Source: Bog-756 sp963777665 (GTDB taxonomy: Bacteria > Actinomycetota > Acidimicrobiia > Acidimicrobiales > RAAP-2). Taken from it: a stretch of DNA of 64,000 bases. Position 1 is the stretch's first letter. The number at the start of each line of letters is the position of its first letter. The notes under the pieces are model-generated. The model was not told the DNA's origin and searched no databases. It saw only the letters and a list, made by a program, of their open reading frames with translations. Shown here piece by piece: positions 25,876-33,488 of the stretch. The DNA lies in the NCBI GenBank assembly GCA_963777665.1, contig CAVZRJ010000006.1, positions 186,001 to 250,000 of the forward strand. The letters run 5' to 3'. The position numbers and the translations under genes are program-made.

Positions 25876-25918
25876 CCGGGGCGCAGAGGTCCCCAGGTCA
25901 AGTTCGGACGCTGCGACT
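25876..25918 (+). repeat. Decayed copy of the tRNA-Pro 3' half (candidate att remnant)
   Basis: Thirteen bases CGCAGAGGTCCCC (25882-25894) are identical to tRNA-Pro 23145-23157, and similarity continues through the T-arm and acceptor (about 34 of 43 positions by eye). The two copies bound a 2.7-kb segment with MarR, hydrolase and HepT/MntA genes. Confidence 0.55.
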
Positions 25919-25974
25919 CAGAATCGCAGGTCAGCAGTCGGAATCGGCCCAGGCGGCCTTGTTAGGTTGAGGCG

Positions 25975-26949
25975 ATGTTCCTCCTGCGTTTCACGATGAC
26001 CGCGGCAGGAGACGACCCGGGAGCGCGGGCTGCCGGCTACGCAGCAGCCCTGGAGATGGCGGCGTGGTCCGAGAAGCGCGGGGCCCTGACCGTCGCAGTG
26101 TGCCAGCACCACGACGACGACAACGGGTACCTCCCGTCCCCGCTCCCCGTGGCGGCCGCGCTGGCAGCCCGGACATCCAGTCTCTCCATCACCGTCGCCG
26201 CGCTGCTCCTGGCGTTCTACGAGCCGGTCAAGCTCGCCGAGGACCTGGCCGTTATCGACCTCATCAGCCAGGGTCGGGTCTCCTACGTCATCGGGATCGG
26301 CTACCGGCAGGAGGAGTTCGACCTCTTCGCCATCGACCGCCGGCATCGTGCCCGCCTGGTCGAGGAGCGGATCGGCATCGTCCGGGCGTTGCTGGCCGGC
26401 GAACAGGTGCGCCTGGACGGCCGGACGGCTCACATCACCCCACCGCCGTTCACCGCTGGCGGGCCGCCCCTCGCCTACGGCGGAGGGACCGTCGCGGCAG
26501 CCCGGCGTGCCGCCAGGCTCGGCATGCTCTTCCTCGCGGAGAAGCACGACGAGACACTCGAGGCCGAGTACCTGGACGAGGCCACCCGGGTGGGGGTCGC
26601 CCCGGTCGGCTGCATCTTTCCCCCCGCAGGGGTTCCACTGACCGTCTTCGTCTCGGACGATCCGGACCGGGCATGGGACGAGATCGGGGAGTACCTGCTC
26701 CGCGATGCACTCACCTACGGCCGGTGGAACGTCGATCGGCCGACCACCGCCTCGATCTCCTTCGCGACGAGCGCCGAAAAGCTCCGTGCCGAGCGCGGCG
26801 CCTACCAGATCCTGACCCCGGACGAGGCACGGGCCCAGGTCGCCGGCGGCTCACCGCTCGGGCTCCAACCGTTGGTCGGCGGCCTGCCCCCTGACATCGC
26901 CTGGCGGTACCTGGAGCAGGCGGTCGCTGCGGCGACCCCTCCCTCATAG
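25975..26949 (+). CDS. Luciferase-like (LLM class) flavin-dependent oxidoreductase
   Basis: 324 aa TIM-barrel F420- or FMN-dependent oxidoreductase. Typical: N-terminal MFLLRFTMTA, VAVCQHHDDDNGYLPSPLPVAAALAART, DLISQGRVSYVIGIGYRQEEFDLF, ERIGIVRALLAGE and PLAYGGGT. Stands alone between unrelated genes, so substrate and cofactor are not evident. The ATG at 25975 has no strong ribosome site. Confidence 0.88.
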   Translation: MFLLRFTMTAAGDDPGARAAGYAAALEMAAWSEKRGALTVAVCQHHDDDNGYLPSPLPVAAALAARTSSLSITVAALLLAFYEPVKLAEDLAVIDLISQGRVSYVIGIGYRQEEFDLFAIDRRHRARLVEERIGIVRALLAGEQVRLDGRTAHITPPPFTAGGPPLAYGGGTVAAARRAARLGMLFLAEKHDETLEAEYLDEATRVGVAPVGCIFPPAGVPLTVFVSDDPDRAWDEIGEYLLRDALTYGRWNVDRPTTASISFATSAEKLRAERGAYQILTPDEARAQVAGGSPLGLQPLVGGLPPDIAWRYLEQAVAAATPPS

Positions 26950-27020
26950 GTCGGGCAGAAGTCAGCCGGGCCACCGCCTCACGACCCGGTGTCGCGAGGA
27001 TCGCCCCGAGCTCTGCCCGC

Positions 27021-27335
27021 TCAGCCGATCGGCATCGCCTCATAGACCTCGATCGAACCGCCACTCGAGAGGACCGGGCACCCCTTGGCGCTCTGCGCCG
27101 CCGCCGACAGGCTGTCGGCTTCGATGATCGAATAGCCGGTCAGTCGACTGGTGCCGCCCTCGGAGACCGAACCGTCGGAGGACACGGTCGAGCCGGGTCC
27201 GAACGGGTTGCCGGCGTCGAGCACCGCCGCACCGAGCGATCCGAACCAGCCCATCCATGCCTCCATCGCCTTCTGCTGCTCCTCGGGCGTGGCGCCCATC
27301 GCGCCACCGGTGTAGGCGAGTACGTACTTGCTCAT
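27021..27335 (-). CDS. YCII-related (DGPF) domain protein
   Basis: 104 aa ferredoxin-like fold: MSKYVLAYTGGAMGATPEEQ, AVLDAGNPFGPGSTVSSDGS, TGYSIIEADSLSAAAQSAKG, GSIEVYEAMP. ATG 27335 follows a GGAGA ribosome site. It shares direction with the ArsR-SRPBCC-DinB fusion upstream, 47 bases away, so it is likely in its operon; DGPF proteins often accompany such genes in actinobacteria. Function unknown. Confidence 0.85.
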   Translation of the reverse strand: MSKYVLAYTGGAMGATPEEQQKAMEAWMGWFGSLGAAVLDAGNPFGPGSTVSSDGSVSEGGTSRLTGYSIIEADSLSAAAQSAKGCPVLSSGGSIEVYEAMPIG

Positions 27336-27381
27336 TGGTCTCTCCTTCGTTGCTGTGTCCGACTCGGGTACTGTACGACGG

Positions 27382-28659
27382 TCAGGCGGCCCTCCCGGTG
27401 AAAGCCAACAAACGCTCCAGGGCGCCGGCATCCGGGCCGATCTCGACCTCGGCCGCGAAGCGGTCTCCGTCCCGCATGGGTGGCGCGATGAGCTCACGGG
27501 CGAGACCGAGGACATAGTCGCTCAGCGCGTCGCTCGGCGCCAGGGTCTTCGACGTCGCTGCAGAGAAGTCCCACGCATGGACCAGGAACTCGACCGAAAG
27601 GATGCTCGCCGCGCGAGGTGCCGGCATCGGCCTCGACCCGAAGGTGACCTCACCCTCGATCCCGCGGTGACGCCAGGCCTCGAGGGCCTGCTGGGCGGCG
27701 CTCGCCACTCTGGACTCCATGGTGCCCGCCGGTGGTACCGCGATGTCCGCGCCGGCCATCGAACCCAGGTGGGTGACCGACCCCAGCAAGTGGTCGACGA
27801 GGTCCGCGACGGTGAACTTGGCACACGGTGTGGACGCCTTCGCGTCGGACTCGCTCATCTCCCGGAGCACCAGCTGGCAGACGGCCAGCGCTGCCTCCGC
27901 CGCGGACAACTGGTCCAGCGGATCGGGGGAGGCCGCCCACTCGTCGGCACCGGCGTCTCCGGTGCGTGCGGCGATCGAAAGACGTTCGAGATAGTGGCCC
28001 CATCCCTCGCTGTGACTATCGGCCTGGGCATCGGTGAGCCCGTCATGGACCAGGCGGACGAGGGTCCCCCCGTCGGCGGGCTCGAGGGTGATGGTGACCG
28101 TCGAGGCCCCTGGAGGGAGGTCGGCGGCATCCTCCCAACCCCAGCTCAGGACCAGGCGCCTTCCCGGCTCGACTTCCATGACCGAACCTCCGGCCGTGTG
28201 CCCGGGGACCACGGTCCACCGGTAGTCGCCCCCGGCACGCAGATCGATGCGGGCGCTGACCGTCTGCCACCGCCGGAGCCGGTCTGGCTCCGTGAGCAGC
28301 GCAAAGGTCTCATCGGCTCCGAGCGGCACGAGCACCGACTTCTCTACCGGCATCGCAGTGCCTCCTTGTCGGGGCGGTCCGGCGGTTGCCAGATCCGCGA
28401 GTTCTTCTGTCCAGAACCGGTCGAGCGACGTGCGGAGCTCGGCCATACCCCCCGGGTGCAGGCGGTAGTACCGGAACCGGCCAGCCTTCCGCGCCTCGAC
28501 GAGACCGGCGCCGGACAGGACGCCGAGATGCTGGGAGATCGCAGACCGGGTGCTGCCGAAGTGCGCCGCGAGGTCGCTGACCGTCTGCTCGCCACCGCTG
28601 AGCAGTTCGAGCAGGCGGCGTCGATTGGGCTCGGCGATGATGGCCACGAGGTCACGCAC
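27382..28659 (-). CDS. ArsR HTH - SRPBCC (AHSA1) - DinB-like triple-domain fusion
   Basis: 425 aa in one uninterrupted frame. Residues 1-95: ArsR-type winged helix (AIIAEPNRRRLLELLSGGEQTVSDL, SAISQHLGVLSGAGLVEARK). Residues 105-235: SRPBCC/AHSA1 domain (VEKSVLVPLGADETFALLTE, YRWTVVPGHTAGGSVMEVEP, EGWGHYLERL). Residues 250-425: DinB/TIGR03086-type mycothiol-transferase-like fold (LDQLSAAEAALAVCQLVLREM, TPCAKFTVADLVDHLLGSVTHLG, FLVHAWDFSAAT). ArsR and SRPBCC are usually separate adjacent genes. GTG 28659 is preferred because the promoter -10 ends 3 bases upstream, implying a leaderless mRNA; the open frame reaches TTG 28680, inside the operator. Likely a self-regulating sensor or enzyme. Confidence 0.83.
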   Translation of the reverse strand: MRDLVAIIAEPNRRRLLELLSGGEQTVSDLAAHFGSTRSAISQHLGVLSGAGLVEARKAGRFRYYRLHPGGMAELRTSLDRFWTEELADLATAGPPRQGGTAMPVEKSVLVPLGADETFALLTEPDRLRRWQTVSARIDLRAGGDYRWTVVPGHTAGGSVMEVEPGRRLVLSWGWEDAADLPPGASTVTITLEPADGGTLVRLVHDGLTDAQADSHSEGWGHYLERLSIAARTGDAGADEWAASPDPLDQLSAAEAALAVCQLVLREMSESDAKASTPCAKFTVADLVDHLLGSVTHLGSMAGADIAVPPAGTMESRVASAAQQALEAWRHRGIEGEVTFGSRPMPAPRAASILSVEFLVHAWDFSAATSKTLAPSDALSDYVLGLARELIAPPMRDGDRFAAEVEIGPDAGALERLLAFTGRAA

Positions 28660-28662
28660 GGC

Positions 28663-28692
28663 AATATACGTTAGCCACAACTAACGCGTCAA
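28663..28692 (-). promoter_or_regulatory. Promoter whose spacer is a perfect dyad operator
   Basis: On the minus strand: TTGACG (28692-28687), an 18-base spacer, and TATATT (28668-28663). The spacer (28669-28686) is exactly the inverted repeat CGTTAG-N6-CTAACG. The GTG start lies 3 bases past the -10, so the transcript should be leaderless. An ArsR-like dimer bound here would block the polymerase. Confidence 0.75.
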
Positions 28693-28788
28693 CCGGACAC
28701 GAGCGCCCCCGGGCCACCGGTGGGTGGTGGATCGACTCCGGGTGGGAGGGCCCGGACCTCGCCCCGGGAGTGCGGCCCCCGGCCGTGG

Positions 28789-29289
28789 TCAGCGGACGAT
28801 CGTCCCGTACATGTTGTCGAGAGGGTAGCTGAGCAGCTCGAGCCGCTCGCCGTCCGGACCGGGGAAATAGGCCGAGGTGCCGTCGACGATGTGGGTGGCG
28901 ATGCCGGATGCCTCCACCTTGGCCACCAGCCGCTCGAACTGCTCGGGCGTGACCGAGATCGCGATGTGGTGCAGTCCCCCGAGCACCTCGCGGTACGCAC
29001 CGAGGTCGAGGCCCGGGAAGTCGAAATAGGCCAGGTAGTTGCCGTGGCCGACATCGAAGAAGAAGTGGGTTGACCCGCGGTAGTCCCGGTTTTCGAACAG
29101 CTCGGCGAGCGGGAACTCGAGGAGGTCCTGGTAGAAGGCGATGGTCCGATCGACGTCGCTCGAGAGCAGGGCGAAGTGGTGAAGGCCCCGAGCGCTAGAG
29201 GCAGGACGCTCGCCCAGCGGGCGCAGGTGGGTCGCCTTCAAGGCCGCCCACTCGTCGCTCCGGTCGATGTCGCTTCCGTGCTCGGCCAT
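28789..29289 (-). CDS. VOC-superfamily (glyoxalase/extradiol dioxygenase fold) protein
   Basis: 166 aa. The two beta-alpha-beta-beta-beta modules start GLHHFALLSSDVDRTIAFYQ and GGLHHIAISVTPEQFERLV; potential metal ligands are His in LHHF, His in LHHIAI and Glu in ERLELLSYPL. Last gene of a six-gene minus-strand operon with alcohol dehydrogenase, SRPBCC, acyl-CoA ligase and two amidohydrolases, so a catabolic role (isomerase or ring-cleavage type) is likely. Substrate unknown. Confidence 0.87.
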   Translation of the reverse strand: MAEHGSDIDRSDEWAALKATHLRPLGERPASSARGLHHFALLSSDVDRTIAFYQDLLEFPLAELFENRDYRGSTHFFFDVGHGNYLAYFDFPGLDLGAYREVLGGLHHIAISVTPEQFERLVAKVEASGIATHIVDGTSAYFPGPDGERLELLSYPLDNMYGTIVR

Positions 29290-29310
29290 CGCCGGTGACC
29301 TGTGGGTTGT

Positions 29311-30423
29311 CTACTCGTAGACGAGGACGCCCCGGATGTTCCGCCCCTCGAGCATGTCGACGTACCCCTGGTTGACGTCCTGGAGCGGGTAGGTCCGGGT
29401 CACCATGTTGTCCAGGTCGAGTTGTCCCTGGTCGTAGAGGCGCAGCAGGTGCGGAATGTCATAGCGGATGTTGGCCGAGCCGAAGATGGTCCCGACGATC
29501 TGCTTCTCGAGCAGGGTCAGCCAGGTCAGCGACAGGGTCACGTCGAGCTCGGCCATCGGGTGGATGTTGGTCACCACCACGCGCCCGCGCTTGGCGGTCA
29601 GCTGCATGATGCTCTCCATCAGCCGGCCGTCACCGACGCCCATGGTGCAGATGACCTTGTCCGCGTTCTTGCCCCATGTCACCTCGTTGATCAGCGGCGT
29701 CGCCTCCTCGATGCTCGCGGCGGTGTGGGTGGCCCCGAACTTGGTGGCCATCTCGCGCTTGAAGGGAACCGGGTCGATGGCGAAGATGCGCTCGGCTCCG
29801 GCCAGGCGTGCCCCCTGGATGGCAGAGGCACCGATCCCCCCGATACCGATCACCACCACGTCGTCTCCGGGCCGGACTTCGGCGGCGTACACCGCCGAGC
29901 CCCATCCGGTGGTGACCCCGCACCCGATCAGGCAGGCCTTGTCCAGCGGGTAGTGGTCGAGGATCTTCACGCACGACGCCTGGTTGACCACGGTGTGGCG
30001 GGCGAAGGTGCCCAGGTTCACCATGGTGTGCAGGTCCTCCCCGGCCGTCGAGTGGTGGCGGTAGGTGCCGTCGGCCTGGGTCCCCATCATGAGCTCGGCC
30101 CCCACATCGCAGAGGCTCGAATGGCCCCTCGCGCACGAGGGGCACTTGCCACAGGCCGGGACGAACCCGAACACCACGTGGTCGCCAGGCTGCAGGCCGG
30201 CCACCTCCGGTCCGACCTCCTCGACCACCCCGGCACCCTCGTGGCCGCCGATGATCGGGTAGAGCCCGCCGAGGTCACCCGTGCGGAGGTGCTCGTCGCT
30301 GTGGCACATCCCGGACGCCGCGATCCTGACCAGCACCTCGCCGGTCTTCGGCGGATCGAGATCGATGGTCTCGACCTTCCAATCGCCCCGCATCTCCCTC
30401 AGGACTGCTGCGTCGGTCTTCAT
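29311..30423 (-). CDS. NDMA-dependent-type zinc alcohol dehydrogenase (MDR family)
   Basis: 370 aa. Catalytic zinc: Cys in ASGMCHSDEH, His in GGHEGAGVVEEVG, Cys in CLIGCGVTTGWG. Structural zinc: four Cys in CGKCPSCARGHSSLC. Rossmann motif VVVIGIGGIGASAIQGA and Asp after beta-2 (AIDPV) for NAD. The sequence GVTTGWGSAVYAAEVRPGDD is typical of actinobacterial NDMA-dependent (mycofactocin-associated) enzymes, which keep NAD bound. ATG 30423 has GGAGG 7 bases upstream; ATG 30429 is too close to it. Confidence 0.92.
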   Translation of the reverse strand: MKTDAAVLREMRGDWKVETIDLDPPKTGEVLVRIAASGMCHSDEHLRTGDLGGLYPIIGGHEGAGVVEEVGPEVAGLQPGDHVVFGFVPACGKCPSCARGHSSLCDVGAELMMGTQADGTYRHHSTAGEDLHTMVNLGTFARHTVVNQASCVKILDHYPLDKACLIGCGVTTGWGSAVYAAEVRPGDDVVVIGIGGIGASAIQGARLAGAERIFAIDPVPFKREMATKFGATHTAASIEEATPLINEVTWGKNADKVICTMGVGDGRLMESIMQLTAKRGRVVVTNIHPMAELDVTLSLTWLTLLEKQIVGTIFGSANIRYDIPHLLRLYDQGQLDLDNMVTRTYPLQDVNQGYVDMLEGRNIRGVLVYE

Positions 30424-30562
30424 GTTCATCCCTCCTGGTCCGAGCACCTCGGTCGCATCCGGCCGTCCCGTCCTGGGAGGCCGGCGCTGACGCGATACCT
30501 TACGCGCTCGGAATGGCGCACGTGCGGGGCAGGGCTGGCCACCGGCACCGGCCGGGCTCCGC

Positions 30563-31054
30563 TCAGCGGGAGTCCTTGTCCCGCTCGCGGGAGCGCTTGA
30601 GCGACCGGTTGAGCGCCGCCTCGATGAGCGTGTCGTTGTCCTTCGAGATGAAATCGTGGACCCGCCGCTCGAGGAGCGCCCGCATCACCGGGTTGAATGC
30701 CGTATAGGTCTCCCGGAAGTGCACCCTGGTCCGTCCGTCCCCGAGGTCCTCGAAGCTGGTCCATCCCGATGCCGTCGACCACAGCGGCTTGCCGATGGCG
30801 TCGTAGCGCCACGAGACGGGTCGCTCGGACTCCGTGATCCACTCCCAGGACTGCGCCCTCCCCCGCGAGAGCAGGTACTTCGGGACCGGGAACCGGCAGT
30901 GGCGGACCAGGCCGTTGCCGGCCTCGTCCCCCTGGTGGAGGATCGTGATGGTGACCGCGTCGGTTGTCACACCCGCCCGCATCCCCTTCCAGTAGACGTC
31001 CCAGACCTCCCCGGGTGTCCCGTCGACGACGAAATCGAACCGATGATCTTGCAC
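30563..31054 (-). CDS. SRPBCC-family (polyketide cyclase/START-like) protein
   Basis: 163 aa helix-grip fold: QDHRFDFVVDGTPGEVWDVY, ITILHQGDEAGNGLVRHCRF, VHFRETYTAFNPVMRALLERRV and a Lys/Arg-rich tail. Binds hydrophobic small molecules in this family. GTG 31054 follows GAGAGGGAG. Within the catabolic operon, between the acyl-CoA ligase and the alcohol dehydrogenase. Confidence 0.82.
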   Translation of the reverse strand: MQDHRFDFVVDGTPGEVWDVYWKGMRAGVTTDAVTITILHQGDEAGNGLVRHCRFPVPKYLLSRGRAQSWEWITESERPVSWRYDAIGKPLWSTASGWTSFEDLGDGRTRVHFRETYTAFNPVMRALLERRVHDFISKDNDTLIEAALNRSLKRSRERDKDSR

Positions 31055-31109
31055 GGCGCTCCCTCTCCTGCTGGTGGCTGTCGGATCCTGTTGATGCCGG
31101 CGTGACGTG

Positions 31110-32663
31110 TCAGGCGGTGGCCGGGCCCGGGGACGCTGTCGCCGGTACGCCGGGCGGAGCCGGGACGAGCCGTGACTTGACGACCTTGCCGCCCGCGTTC
31201 CTGGGCAGCGCGGCGACGACGGTGACCGAGCGCGGCACGGTGTAGTCGGCGAGCCGTCCTCGGGAGAACTCGACGAGATCGTCCACCGACACGTGCTGGT
31301 CGGGCTCGAGCACCACGAACGCCGCGACATCCTCGCCGAGCACGTCGTGGGGCACCCCCACGACCGCAGCCTCGACCACCGCCGGATGGGACTGGAGGAC
31401 CGCCGCGACGTCATCGGCGTAGACGTTCATCCCGCCGCGGACGATGACCTCCTTCTTCCGGCCGACGATGAAGAGGTATCCCTCACGGTCGAGGTAGCCG
31501 AGATCGCCGGTGTGCAACCACCCCCCCTCCCACATGCGTGCGGTCGCCTCAGGGTCCTTGTAGTACTCGCGGTGCCCCTTCGGGTTGCGGGTGAGGACCT
31601 CGCCGATGCCGCCGACCGGGCACGGACCGCCCTCCTCGTCGACGATGCGGACCTCGACCGGGGGGGTCGGTCGCCCCACCGCACCGGGCCGGGTGCGGGC
31701 ACCCTCCGGGTCCATGGTGAACGTGGCATGTCCACCCTCGGTCATGCCGTAGCTGTTGAGGACCGCCGCCTTCGGCAGCCGTTGCTGCAGACGCTGCAAC
31801 GTGTCCGGAGCGAGCGGGGCGCTCCCGAGGATGAGCCTGCGGAGGCTCGACAGATCAGCGGACTCGAAATCCGGATGATGGATGAGCAGCTGCGCCATGG
31901 CCGGCACCACGAAGGCGATCACCGGTCGCTCGCGTGCGACGATGTCGAGCCACCGGCCGGCGTCGAACGAGGGGAGGAAGAGCACGGTCATCCCGGCCTT
32001 CATCGGGTTGTAGACGAACCCGAGGCCGGCGAAGGTGAAGACTGGAGACGCGGTCAGCCACCCGGTCCCCTGCCACTCGGGACGGACGTTGGGCAGCATG
32101 GCGATCTGCCCGTGCCTGACCGTGACCCCCTTGGGCCTCCCTGTGGTCCCCGAGGTGTACATCACGTCGGCGAGGTCGTCGTCGTCGAGCGGCTCCTGGA
32201 TGGCCCGGGAGTCCGCGCTCTTGACCTCCTCGAAATCGGTGGCTCCGTCGAGCCCGGACGGCGAGACCGTGACCACCAGCAGGTCGGGATCGGAGCAGAG
32301 GAGCGGCGCGATGGCCTCGCAGTACGCGCCGCTGCAGATGACCGCGCGCACGTCCGCGTGCTCGAAGATGACTCGCACCTCGGACCCCGAAAGCCGGTTG
32401 TTGGTCGGCACCGCGACCGCGCCCAGCTTGTGCACGGCGCTGTAGCTCACGATCCAGTCGAGGATCTGGGTGGGCTCGAGGTAGATGGCGACCAGGTCAC
32501 CCTTTCCGATTCCCCGGTCCCGGAGCCCCCGGGCCAGTCGGTTCGACTCGCGTTCCCACCCTGCGAAGGTCAGCGACGACCCGTCCCCGAGATTGCGGTA
32601 CGCGGTCTCGTCGGGACAGGCCGCGGCCATCAGCCGGAGCTGATCGGGCAGGCGATCAGCCAT
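31110..32663 (-). CDS. AMP-forming acyl-CoA synthetase/ligase
   Basis: 517 aa ANL-superfamily enzyme. Motifs: ATP loop YTSGTTGRPKGVTV, LNSYGMTEGGHATF, GDLGYLDREGYLFIVGRKKE (hinge), and the catalytic Lys in GGKVVKSRLVP near the C-terminus. Activates a carboxylic acid to its CoA thioester. The ATG overlaps the stop of the preceding amidohydrolase by 8 bases. Substrate probably the acid made or consumed by its operon partners. Confidence 0.93.
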   Translation of the reverse strand: MADRLPDQLRLMAAACPDETAYRNLGDGSSLTFAGWERESNRLARGLRDRGIGKGDLVAIYLEPTQILDWIVSYSAVHKLGAVAVPTNNRLSGSEVRVIFEHADVRAVICSGAYCEAIAPLLCSDPDLLVVTVSPSGLDGATDFEEVKSADSRAIQEPLDDDDLADVMYTSGTTGRPKGVTVRHGQIAMLPNVRPEWQGTGWLTASPVFTFAGLGFVYNPMKAGMTVLFLPSFDAGRWLDIVARERPVIAFVVPAMAQLLIHHPDFESADLSSLRRLILGSAPLAPDTLQRLQQRLPKAAVLNSYGMTEGGHATFTMDPEGARTRPGAVGRPTPPVEVRIVDEEGGPCPVGGIGEVLTRNPKGHREYYKDPEATARMWEGGWLHTGDLGYLDREGYLFIVGRKKEVIVRGGMNVYADDVAAVLQSHPAVVEAAVVGVPHDVLGEDVAAFVVLEPDQHVSVDDLVEFSRGRLADYTVPRSVTVVAALPRNAGGKVVKSRLVPAPPGVPATASPGPATA

Positions 32664-33474
32664 CGGTCGACCGCTGGAAGAGTCGCTCGGCCGCCCCGCC
32701 GAGGAAGGCCTCCATCGCCTCACCGTTCAACGGGAGGGCGCGGGCCGCTGCCAGCGCGCGCTCCAACGGGAGGAAGGGGTGGTCCGATGCGAACAGCACC
32801 CTGCCGAGCCCCCGGCGCGAACCCATGAACGCCACCAGTGCCGGGTGCATGTACTTCGCCAGATAGGCGGAGTTCGAAAGATAGAGGTTGGGCCACTTGA
32901 GCAGGTACTCGATGAGCAGCTCCTCATAGGGGTGCCCCATGTGGGCGCCGATGACCACCAGGTCGGGGAAGTCGATGAGGACGTCCTCCAGGAGCACCGG
33001 ATCCTGGCAGCCGGAGCGCACCCTCGGGCCGGGGATGCCGATGTTGATCGACACCGGGATTCCGAGCTCTTCGCAGGTGGCGTACAGCGGGTAGTAGAGC
33101 GCGTGATTGAGCGGGTACTGGTGCAGGAGCGGTGACACCCGCACGAGATCGACGGTCCCGTCGCCGGCCCGCGACCGCACCGATGCGCTCTGTGCTCGGG
33201 GCCGCTCGGGGTCGTCCGAGGTCGCTGCGAGCAGGAGGCGGTCCCGGTGTTCGTCGACGAACGCGAGGGTCTCCGGATCGACCGACGTGAGCGTGCTCGT
33301 GAGCACCGCCCGGTCGACGCCGACCCGATCCATCTCGTCGAGCAGGTCGAGATTGGTCATCCCCCCCTGGATGCCGCTACCGAAGAACCCCTCGATTCCC
33401 CCGAAGCCCTTCTTGGCGAGGAAGCGTTCGGCGGCCTTGCCGGAGATCGAGTTGACCCACAGATCGAGGACCAT
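32656..33474 (-). CDS. Amidohydrolase-2 family protein with altered N-terminal metal site
   Basis: 272 aa TIM-barrel protein. Conserved: LVVIGAHMGHPYEELL (His), LYLSNSAYLAKYMHPAL, VLFASDHPFLPLERAL (Asp). The usual N-terminal D-x-H-x-H is replaced by LDLWVNSI, so at least part of the metal site is missing. It lies directly after a second, longer amidohydrolase gene and overlaps the acyl-CoA ligase start. Could be a decarboxylase-like or non-metal subfamily member. Activity unproven. Confidence 0.85.
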   Translation of the reverse strand: MVLDLWVNSISGKAAERFLAKKGFGGIEGFFGSGIQGGMTNLDLLDEMDRVGVDRAVLTSTLTSVDPETLAFVDEHRDRLLLAATSDDPERPRAQSASVRSRAGDGTVDLVRVSPLLHQYPLNHALYYPLYATCEELGIPVSINIGIPGPRVRSGCQDPVLLEDVLIDFPDLVVIGAHMGHPYEELLIEYLLKWPNLYLSNSAYLAKYMHPALVAFMGSRRGLGRVLFASDHPFLPLERALAAARALPLNGEAMEAFLGGAAERLFQRSTDG

Positions 33475-33488
33475 CTGCTTAGCAGCGC

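Noticed and set aside
32663..32723. N-terminal extension of the acyl-CoA ligase to 32723
   Set aside because: The extension reads Arg/Ser-rich and lies inside the upstream amidohydrolase; ATG 32663 gives the normal family start.
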